Both the position numbers and the translations under genes were made by a program. This document shows positions 1 through 5,021 of a DNA stretch of 12,011 nt, in pieces (position 1 is the first letter of the stretch; each line of letters starts with the position of its first letter). The stretch is from Bacillota bacterium (GTDB lineage Bacteria > Bacillota > Sulfobacillia > Symbiobacteriales > ZC4RG38): assembly GCA_003242505.1 (NCBI GenBank), contig QGUP01000024.1:1-12011 (forward strand), in the 5' to 3' direction. The notes under the pieces are model-generated. The model saw only the letters and a list, made by a program, of their open reading frames with translations, did not search any database and was not told the origin of the DNA.

Positions 1-72
1 GCCAGGGGCGCAGATTGGGACTACTGGCCCGTGGACCTCCGGGTGCGAGAGTGGCCGGCGGCGGCACGGTGA
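1..72 (+). CDS. C-terminal tail of an unknown upstream gene (partial)
   Basis: Frame 1 is open from the window edge and stops at TGA 70-72, giving a 23-residue tail (ARGADWDYWPVDLRVREWP, then AAAR). The composition looks coding, with Trp, Asp and Arg mixed and no low-complexity bias. It ends just before a well-marked gene on the same strand, as expected inside a closely packed phage-like operon. Too little remains to assign a family. The call rests only on the open frame, the orientation and the context. Confidence 0.45.
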   Translation, partial: ARGADWDYWPVDLRVREWPAAAR

Positions 73-125
73 GTGATACAGTCGGTGACGGCCCTGGGCC
101 CTGCGGCCCGGGGCCTGCTCATCCC

Positions 126-133
126 GAGGAGGG
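126..133 (+). promoter_or_regulatory. Ribosome-binding site that fixes the start of the zinc-ribbon gene
   Basis: GAGGAGGG lies 7 nt before GTG 141. It is the only strong Shine-Dalgarno in the first 150 nt. It decides in favour of GTG 141 over the in-frame ATG 15 or GTG 69, neither of which has one. Confidence 0.7.
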
Positions 134-140
134 ATGTGCT

Positions 141-428
141 GTGTGGAAATGGCGCTGGCGGTGGCCGTGGCGGCAACGGTCAGACGTGCCGAGGTGCCCC
201 GCCTGCTCACGGTTGACGGCTAGGCGGGCCGTGACGGTGCTGGCCCCGACGCCCTGGGAGACACCGGTCCTGGTCGTGGACATGCCGGTGGAGTGGTGCC
301 CGCACTGCCAGCGGTTTGTAGCCGACAGGAGCGTGCTGGAGCGGACCGCCGACCTCATCGACCAGGCACTGATGCAGGGCGCCAACCTCGTGATCTACCA
401 CGAGGCGGAGCCCAGCGAGGTGGGGTAG
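141..428 (+). CDS. Small zinc-ribbon protein with Trp/Arg-rich N-terminus
   Basis: A 95-aa protein starting at GTG 141, 7 nt after GAGGAGGG. Residues 1-13 alternate Trp with Lys/Arg (VWKWRWRWPWRQR). CPAC (19-22) and CPHC (53-56) form two zinc knuckles about 30 residues apart, with a beta-rich stretch between them. A helical tail follows (about 63-80). The spacing resembles the YgiT-type zinc finger found at the N-terminus of MqsA-like antitoxins, but there is no HTH half and no obvious toxin partner. The gene leads a tight run into the next two genes (stop 426-428, next start 430). Function is unknown; a small DNA- or protein-binding factor is a guess. If translation began at GTG 69 the Trp/Arg run would be internal. 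Confidence 0.65.
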   Translation: MWKWRWRWPWRQRSDVPRCPACSRLTARRAVTVLAPTPWETPVLVVDMPVEWCPHCQRFVADRSVLERTADLIDQALMQGANLVIYHEAEPSEVG

Positions 429-429
429 G

Positions 430-675
430 GTGCCGGTTCGGGTCCGGATCGTCCAGGACGGGTACTGCCTGGCCGTGGCCCGGGTGCTGCAGATCGACCG
501 GGCTGCAGGGCGGGTGCTGCTGCAGGTGGAACCGGACAGCGTCCGGGCCCCGGCCGGCACGGAGTTGCCGGCCCGGTGGTGGTATCAGCAGAAGGACGAC
601 ACCTGGGTGGCGGAGGGAGCGAAACTGGCCTGCCGAATTAGGGCAATGGACCCGCCGGGCGGAGCGAGGGGGTGA
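430..675 (+). CDS. Hypothetical 81-aa protein, probably small beta-barrel
   Basis: Starts at GTG 430, one base after the previous stop, with GAGGTGGGG (417-425) as ribosome-binding site, so the two genes are probably translationally coupled. Short alternating hydrophobic strands dominate (VRVRIVQDGY, LAVARVLQID, GRVLLQVEP), followed by ARWWYQQKDDTWV. This pattern suggests a small SH3- or Tudor-like beta fold. No catalytic motif, signal peptide or membrane segment is seen. The stop at 673-675 overlaps the ribosome-binding site of the nuclease gene that follows. I do not recognise the family; position and spacing support a real gene of the element. Confidence 0.6.
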   Translation: MPVRVRIVQDGYCLAVARVLQIDRAAGRVLLQVEPDSVRAPAGTELPARWWYQQKDDTWVAEGAKLACRIRAMDPPGGARG

Positions 676-679
676 AGGT

Positions 680-1237
680 GTGTTCTGGGATGAAAGGGAT
701 GTGGAGAACTTCATCGCCCAGCATCCAGAGGTAATCGACTGCGACGCTATACTGGCCCAGCAATTCGAGATCGGTGGCGTCGGCATCGCCGACCTCGTAG
801 GTCTGAGGGTACGCCATCCCTACTCCGGCACCCCAGCGATTGCTGTTATCGAGATCAAGAAGGGGAAGATCGACCCGGCTGCAGTAGCCCAGTTACACCG
901 CTACGTCTATGCCCTTTCCACCGCCATGGACGACTTGCGAAGCAAGGAACAGACCATGGATTGGTTTCCTATCTTTGGAATCTTGGTCGGCGACAGCCTG
1001 GATCATGACGCCAAAGTCCTGTGCTGGGAACTGAACTTCGAGGTTTACCAGTACACTTGCCAGTTTTCAGTCGCCACCAAACCGTTGCTGGGCCCAAGGC
1101 GCTGGTTAGATACGCAAGTCGTTGTCTCTCAGGTGAATCCGCACAACTTTCTATATGTGGTCAAGAAGGCAAACGAGATTCTGGCCAGTAGGGGTACCGC
1201 CACCTCTGCGGGCGATGGTGTGACAGACGAGGAGTGA
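680..1237 (+). CDS. PD-(D/E)XK nuclease, NucS-like core
   Basis: A 185-aa protein starting at GTG 680, with GAGGGGGT (666-673) 6 nt upstream. The restriction-endonuclease-like core is visible. A helix carries E9 (DERDVENFIAQHPEVI), then GIADLV with Asp38, then VIEIKKG with Glu58 and Lys60, then a QLHRY helix with Gln71 and Tyr75. That is the E-D-ExK-QxxxY pattern of NucS/DUF91-type nucleases, where acidic residues bind metal and Lys assists phosphodiester cleavage. The full NucS N-terminal DNA-binding domain is absent. Residues 100-160 are unfamiliar. Codon use differs from the neighbours: many codons end in A or T, suggesting separate acquisition. A role in phage recombination, repair or interference with other DNA is possible. 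The fold is fairly sure; the substrate is unknown. Confidence 0.75.
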   Translation: MFWDERDVENFIAQHPEVIDCDAILAQQFEIGGVGIADLVGLRVRHPYSGTPAIAVIEIKKGKIDPAAVAQLHRYVYALSTAMDDLRSKEQTMDWFPIFGILVGDSLDHDAKVLCWELNFEVYQYTCQFSVATKPLLGPRRWLDTQVVVSQVNPHNFLYVVKKANEILASRGTATSAGDGVTDEE

Positions 1238-1241
1238 CCCC

Positions 1242-2333
1242 ATGTCCGGTTGGGTCCGGCTTCATCGCAGCTTCCGGGATAACGGCCACCTAAGGGCCAT
1301 GCCGGATGCGGCCCTCAGGATATGGCTTATCCTGCTCTTGTCCGTGGACCGGCACACAGGAGAGGTCCAGATGTCCTACAGTGACCTGCGGCAGGAAACG
1401 GGCTACGGCCGGTCCACCATCTCCGCTGCGCTCGACTGGTTGGAGAACCCGCCCGGCACGGACCCCTACATCGCCAGGTCGCAAGCAAAAGGCATGCCAA
1501 TGAAGATTAAGGTGCTGAAGTGGCACCTGTACCAGCCCTCGTCAACCAGTCCCGAGTCAGGACTACCTAGTCCTGAGCCAGGACTACCCAGTCCCGAACC
1601 AGGACTACCCACCGCCGACCAGTCCCGAACTGGGACTACCCCAGTCCCGGGCGAGGACTACCCTAGTCCCGAACCGGGACTACCCAGTCCTGAACCAGGA
1701 CTACCTAGTCCTGAATCGGGACTACCTCCCGGGGACCAGTCCCGAACCGGGACTACCACCCGTCCGAAACTAGGACTACCCCAGTCCAAAACTAGGACTA
1801 CCCACCAGGCTCAAAGCGGCTCAGGAAGCGGGTTTGCGGGAACCCACAAGAAGATAGAAGAAGAATATGATCCAACAACAACAAGAAGAAGAGGAGAAGA
1901 ACCTGCCGCTGACGCCAGTGCTACCGACGAGAACGCGGTGCACTGGCGTGACTATTTCCGGCAGCGGTTCTTCGGCCTTGAGCCGCGGTGGGACAAAGCG
2001 GAGATTCTAGACAACGCTGCTCAGGCCGGCGTTTCCCACGCGGTCATCATCCGGGAAATCCAGCGCGCCATCGATTCGGACAAACTTGACCCCATCTCCT
2101 GGGCTGCCAGCGTCGTCGCCAGAATGGCCGCTGCGGGTGTGAAGACGTTGGCCGACGCGGACGAATACGAGCGGAAGCGGCAAGAGGAAAAGAGCAGACG
2201 GGCGAAAGCACGGGCAGAACCCGAGACCGAGGAGGGATTGCGGCGTGCGGGAGCTCGAGCAGGGCAGGGGCGGCGGGCCGGTACGCCTGGGCAACGTCCT
2301 GAACCGGATCCTTACGATGCCCTCTCCCTCTGA
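1242..2333 (+). CDS. Phage-type replication initiator (wHTH, repeat-encoded linker, DnaD-like C-terminus)
   Basis: A 363-aa protein starting at ATG 1242, with GAGGAG (1229-1234) 7 nt upstream. Residues 1-100 form a winged-helix domain with the usual phage-initiator opening (WVRLHRSF) and a recognition region near 45-67 (YSDLRQETGYGRSTISAAL). Residues 103-188 are a Pro/Gly-rich linker (SPEPGLP, QSRTGTT, VPGEDYP) encoded by the iteron array. Residues 202-220 are charged and encoded by an A+T-rich tract. Residues about 230-320 are helical and end in GVKTLADADEYE, resembling the end of a DnaD/DnaB_2 domain. A charged tail follows. By analogy with lambda O, the N-terminus should bind the array and the C-terminus should recruit the helicase loader encoded next. 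The initiator call is strong; the DnaD assignment is moderate. Confidence 0.82.
   Translation: MSGWVRLHRSFRDNGHLRAMPDAALRIWLILLLSVDRHTGEVQMSYSDLRQETGYGRSTISAALDWLENPPGTDPYIARSQAKGMPMKIKVLKWHLYQPSSTSPESGLPSPEPGLPSPEPGLPTADQSRTGTTPVPGEDYPSPEPGLPSPEPGLPSPESGLPPGDQSRTGTTTRPKLGLPQSKTRTTHQAQSGSGSGFAGTHKKIEEEYDPTTTRRRGEEPAADASATDENAVHWRDYFRQRFFGLEPRWDKAEILDNAAQAGVSHAVIIREIQRAIDSDKLDPISWAASVVARMAAAGVKTLADADEYERKRQEEKSRRAKARAEPETEEGLRRAGARAGQGRRAGTPGQRPEPDPYDALSL
1548..1803 (+). repeat. Iteron array: 11 copies of a 21-nt dyad-containing unit (candidate replication origin)
   Basis: Each unit is a 17-nt dyad, consensus AGTCCYGAACCRGGACT, followed by ACCY. Copies start at 1548, 1569, 1590, 1621, 1643, 1665, 1686, 1707, 1738, 1761 and 1783. 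Steps are 21, 21, 31, 22, 22, 21, 21, 31, 23 and 22 nt. Copies 10 and 11 are the most diverged (arms CGTCC and AGTCC; GAAACTA and AAAACTA in the centre). Copies 2, 4, 6, 7 and 9 have perfect arms of 6-7 bp. Copies fall in all three codon frames of the host gene: five or more read SPEPGLP-like, others QSRTGTT or VPGEDYP. The array therefore looks like a multi-site protein-binding array, most likely for the initiator whose gene contains it, as in lambda ori. Confidence 0.85.
1847..1900 (+). other. A+T-rich, purine-rich tract beside the iterons (candidate DNA unwinding element)
   Basis: About 35% G+C over 54 nt (19 of 54 by hand count), in a window that is otherwise mostly 60-70% G+C. The + strand is almost all A and G with AAC/AAG triplets. 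It begins 44 nt after the last iteron. In lambda ori and many iteron origins an A+T-rich stretch of this size next to the iterons is where strands first open. It also codes for residues about 202-220 of the initiator (a KKIEEEYD and RRR-rich linker), so coding bias may contribute. Confidence 0.6.
2229..2237 (+). promoter_or_regulatory. Ribosome-binding site of the helicase-loader gene inside the initiator gene
   Basis: GAGGAGGGA lies 7 nt before GTG 2245. The alternative in-frame ATG at 2317 has no comparable site, so the long start with an 89-nt overlap is preferred. Confidence 0.55.
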
Positions 2334-3162
2334 GGAGGAGCTTCACTGGGTCTGTGAGAAGCACGGCCCAGTGCCTCCGGTGGAACTCAAGCAGTTCGAC
2401 GCCCAGGGCAACGTGGTCCGGGTGCTGCGGCGAATCCGGGGCCGGTGCCGGGCCTGCATGGCGGAGGAGGAGGCCGAACGGCGGGCCCGGGAGGCTGAAC
2501 TGGAGAAAGAACGGCGGCTGCGTAGGTATGCGGCCGCCTTTCCAGTTGCAGAGATGGGGCGCCTGCAGTTCTGCACCCTGGACGATTTCGAGGCCAGGGA
2601 TGGCGCTGTGACGGCCCTCGAGGCTGCCAGGGCTTTCGCCCGTGGCCTCCCCGCACCGGACCCGCCGGGACTCCTGGTCTGGGGGCAGCCGGGGAACGGC
2701 AAGAGCCACCTGGCGGCGGCGCTTGCCAACCTCGCCCGGCGGATGGAACTGGCGGTGGCCTGGGTCCATGCCCCGTCGTGGCTCACCTACCTTGGCACCC
2801 TCGAGGCCGACGAGCGGGACGACCTGTTGCAGCGGGCCGCCACGGCAGACCTGCTGGTGCTGGACGACCTGGCCGGCGGGCGGCTCACGGCCCCCCGGGT
2901 CGGGTGGTTGCAGGACCTGGTGGATGCCCGGTATCGCAGGTGGGCGCCAACGGTGGTGACCACCAACCTCTCCCCCGGGCAGTTGCGGACGGTGCTTAAC
3001 CGCGTGGCCCTGGGCGAGGAGGGCCTGGAGGACGTGACCGGCGACGGGGATCGGATCGTGGACCGGCTCGCCGAACTCTGCGTTATCGTCCACAACACAG
3101 CGACCAGCTACCGGCTGGGGGTGGCTCAACGGCGCCGGGAGGACGGTGATGCCAGTGGCTAA
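2245..3162 (+). CDS. dnaC: DnaC-type helicase loader AAA+ ATPase
   Basis: A 305-aa protein starting at GTG 2245 with GAGGAGGGA upstream; it overlaps the initiator gene by 89 nt. The N-terminus has a Cys/His zinc-binding arrangement (C37, H40, C68, C71) followed by a charged helix (about 73-95), as in phage and bacterial DnaC. The AAA+ core follows: Walker A GQPGNGKS (147-154), Walker B LLVLDD (203-208), sensor I VVTTN (237-241), and a C-terminal DR..RL motif (269-275) supplying the likely arginine finger. DnaC-family proteins load the replicative DnaB helicase onto origin DNA. Directly after an initiator gene carrying an iteron array, this is the counterpart of lambda P. A start at ATG 2317 would remove 24 residues without touching any domain. 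Confidence 0.9.
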   Translation: MRELEQGRGGGPVRLGNVLNRILTMPSPSEEELHWVCEKHGPVPPVELKQFDAQGNVVRVLRRIRGRCRACMAEEEAERRAREAELEKERRLRRYAAAFPVAEMGRLQFCTLDDFEARDGAVTALEAARAFARGLPAPDPPGLLVWGQPGNGKSHLAAALANLARRMELAVAWVHAPSWLTYLGTLEADERDDLLQRAATADLLVLDDLAGGRLTAPRVGWLQDLVDARYRRWAPTVVTTNLSPGQLRTVLNRVALGEEGLEDVTGDGDRIVDRLAELCVIVHNTATSYRLGVAQRRREDGDASG

Positions 3163-3475
3163 GAGCTTGCAGAAGGTCCGCCGCCAGCATGCACAGCTCA
3201 AGCGCCGGCGGATTGCGCAGGCCCAGGCCAGGGAGTGGCTCCGGACCACGGAGGCCCTGGTGATCGACGGGTTGGTCCGGGTAACCGAGGCGGCGCTGCA
3301 GAGCGAGGACGACATGCTCAGGGCCGTGGATGACCTGGCTGTCTGGCTCCGGGCCTACGGCCGGGCGGTCCGGTGGTGTGCGGAACTGGGCGTAGAGGTG
3401 GAGTTGCACCAGCTGGCCAGGGAGGCGCTGGCGGACCTGCAGGCCCAGACCGGGCAGGTGGGGACCGGTGGCTGA
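3149..3475 (+). CDS. Hypothetical 108-aa helical protein
   Basis: Begins at ATG 3149, 6 nt after GGGAGG (3137-3142) and overlapping the end of the helicase-loader gene by 14 nt. A GTG directly before it (3146) is a less well spaced alternative. The protein is basic at its N-terminus (QKVRRQHAQLKRRRIAQAQA) and then mostly helical with regularly spaced Leu, Ala and Val, including a possible coiled coil at 85-100. There are no Cys pairs, membrane segments or catalytic motifs. It sits between the loader and the resolvase genes, so a DNA-binding or replication accessory role is possible. The family is not recognised. Confidence 0.65.
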   Translation: MPVAKSLQKVRRQHAQLKRRRIAQAQAREWLRTTEALVIDGLVRVTEAALQSEDDMLRAVDDLAVWLRAYGRAVRWCAELGVEVELHQLAREALADLQAQTGQVGTGG

Positions 3476-4022
3476 CCTACTGGAGAGGCTCCTGGAGCTC
3501 CACCGGCGGGGTATCGAGTTACCGGCCCGGTTGACCCTCGAAGACCAGCGCCGGATCCTGGCTGGGGAGTGGCCGCCTGGACCGACCGCCCCGCGGAAGC
3601 GAGGCAACCACAAGGGAGTGTTTCCGACCGAACCCTTCCCCTGGGCTACCCCGGGCCGACAACTCCACCTGGTCCTGCCGGGCTATCTCCCCCCGAGCCT
3701 GAATGAGTACAGTCGCCGCAAGTCGGTTCGGATCCGGGCAGTACCGGAGGCTGTGCAGCATATCCGCTGGGCGCTCCTTGAGGCGAAGGCCGACGGGCGC
3801 CCTTTTTGGCGCCCACGCTTAGAGATCCGACTGTGGTTCCCGGTCCGCCGCCGGCGGGACCGGCGGACGAACTGGACCAAGGTCCTGGAGGATGCACTGG
3901 TTGACGCCGGCCTGATTGTAGACGACTCCGAGGAATGGTGCGAGACCCTCCCTCCTGAGACCGGTGTTGACCCGAGAAACCCCCGGACGGAAATCATCCT
4001 GACCGAGCGGGGGCCGGTATAG
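3468..4022 (+). CDS. RusA-like Holliday junction resolvase with N-terminal extension
   Basis: A 184-aa protein starting at GTG 3468, overlapping the previous stop by 8 nt, with a GGTGGGGA site upstream. Residues about 64-184 match RusA: PPSLNEY (75-81), a basic run RRRR (127-130), N135 and K138 in a helix (TNWTKVLEDALVDAG), and Asp152-Asp153 (IVDDSEEW). RusA dimers cut four-way junctions during phage recombination and replication. Two points are odd. The usual DxDN before the helix reads DRRTN, so the Asp directly before Asn is Thr and only D131 remains, displaced by a residue. And about 60 N-terminal residues precede the RusA core, whereas E. coli RusA is about 120 aa in all. Activity may be altered; family membership is well supported. 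Confidence 0.8.
   Translation: MADLLERLLELHRRGIELPARLTLEDQRRILAGEWPPGPTAPRKRGNHKGVFPTEPFPWATPGRQLHLVLPGYLPPSLNEYSRRKSVRIRAVPEAVQHIRWALLEAKADGRPFWRPRLEIRLWFPVRRRRDRRTNWTKVLEDALVDAGLIVDDSEEWCETLPPETGVDPRNPRTEIILTERGPV
3795..3814 (+). repeat. Perfect inverted repeat inside the resolvase gene
   Basis: GGGCGCC and GGCGCCC, 7 bp each, flank a CTTTTT loop. It encodes DGRPFWRP of the resolvase. It could form a stable mRNA hairpin, but with the T-run in the loop it is not an intrinsic terminator on this strand. On the other strand the loop is A-rich, so it is not one there either. It may simply reflect codon choice. Confidence 0.4.
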
Positions 4023-4038
4023 CGGAGGCGGTGGGAAC

Positions 4039-5001
4039 GTGGCGAGCTTGGCTGCGAGAATTCTCGGGGTCCTGGATGATGCTCAGGATGGGCTGACGGT
4101 CGAAGAAATTTCCGGACGGTTGGGCATCAGGAAGTCACACATCGTGCGCATCCTGGGCCTCCTCTACGACATGGGGCTGGTATCCCAGACGCCGGACTAC
4201 CGGTATCAGCGGCGGCGGATTAACCATTCCGGCGTTGTGGTGCGACGGCTGACGGATGAGGAGCGGGCCAGGCTGGACGCCGGCCAGCCGAGCGATGGAC
4301 TCGGTCCCAGATGGAGGGAGGAGAACGAACCGATGGGTCGTCAGTTCGAGTGGCCGCCGGAGGAGATTCTACGGCGGATGCTGGCCGATGGCCGGGACAT
4401 CTGGATCGGGGAGCTGCTTGGGGTGTCGTCAGTCGCCGTGGCGGCCAAGAGGCGGGAGTTGGGCGTTTTTGGGCCTGGCGGACGGGCCGCCACTGGGGAG
4501 CGAGAGCGGTACAAGGAGGCCTGGGCCAGAGTGCTCCAGGCCTGGCGGTCCGGTCGGTCGGTGGCGGAGTGCCTGGCGCTGTTGGAGGCCAGGCCCGGGC
4601 AGAATGCCGGGAGCACGCCGGCTGGAGCCGGGGAGCCGCAGGCCGCGGAGCATCCCCAGGCTGGTGAGACCATCGCAGCCGCAGACCAGACCGAGGCGGA
4701 GGAACCGGCGGCGGAACTGCAGCTGCAGGTGCTGGCCGAGGATCAGGACAACGGCGAAGCGGACCAGCCGGCCGACCTGCCGCTAGAACTCGTGGACGTG
4801 GCGGCGACTCCGCAGCACCTGTGCGCCAGGTGCCTCAAGGCCGATGTGTGCCCGACGCCTGAGGTGTTGTCGGGCTACCGGCCGGAGGTGCCGGCGCTGC
4901 CGGTCCGGCTCGCCGGGGCGGTGGATTTCGAGGTGCGGGTGGAGGTTCGGTCCTGCCGGTACTACCTGCCGGCCCCGGACGGGGAGTCGGCGGCTGACTG
5001 A
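4039..5001 (+). CDS. Double-HTH protein with C-terminal four-Cys cluster
   Basis: A 320-aa protein starting at GTG 4039; the upstream AGCGGAGGCGGTGGGA holds the ribosome-binding site. Residues 1-60 form a winged helix (VEEISGRLGIRKSHIVRILGLLYDMGLV) like MarR/IclR N-terminal domains. Residues 105-145 contain a second HTH (EILRRMLADGRDIWIGELLG, then VSSVAVAAKRRELG). Residues 186-255 are an Ala/Glu/Gln-rich acidic linker. The C-terminus has C262, C265, C271 and C306 (CARCLKADVC and SCRYY), enough for one zinc or iron-sulfur site. It is followed by two more HTH genes, so it may be a regulator of element transcription or an accessory DNA-binding protein. No known family is recognised as a whole. 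Confidence 0.72.
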   Translation: MASLAARILGVLDDAQDGLTVEEISGRLGIRKSHIVRILGLLYDMGLVSQTPDYRYQRRRINHSGVVVRRLTDEERARLDAGQPSDGLGPRWREENEPMGRQFEWPPEEILRRMLADGRDIWIGELLGVSSVAVAAKRRELGVFGPGGRAATGERERYKEAWARVLQAWRSGRSVAECLALLEARPGQNAGSTPAGAGEPQAAEHPQAGETIAAADQTEAEEPAAELQLQVLAEDQDNGEADQPADLPLELVDVAATPQHLCARCLKADVCPTPEVLSGYRPEVPALPVRLAGAVDFEVRVEVRSCRYYLPAPDGESAAD

Positions 5002-5003
5002 AT
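4990..5003 (+). repeat. Gene-junction repeat, copy 1
   Basis: GCGGCTGACTGAAT spans the in-frame stop (TGA 4999-5001) of the double-HTH gene and encodes its final AAD (Ala-Ala-Asp). The same 14 nt, in the same frame relative to the stop, recurs at 5787-5800. Confidence 0.5.
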
Positions 5004-5021
5004 GCACGGGAGGGATGAGCC

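Noticed and set aside
17..24. GGGACTAC resembling an iteron half-site
   Set aside because: Only 8 nt with no opposite dyad arm; expected by chance and 1.5 kb from the array.
69..140. Earlier start (GTG 69) for the zinc-ribbon gene
   Set aside because: No ribosome-binding site, and the added residues are Gly/Pro-rich. GTG 141 has a strong site.
1548..1803. CRISPR array
   Set aside because: Repeats are 21 nt and mostly adjacent, with gaps of 0-10 nt, so there are no spacer-length unique segments. The array is inside an open reading frame.
2047..3315. - strand reading frame of 422 codons opposite the helicase loader
   Set aside because: The sense strand has complete AAA+ motifs with a good start; the antisense product is Pro/Arg/His-rich without motifs.
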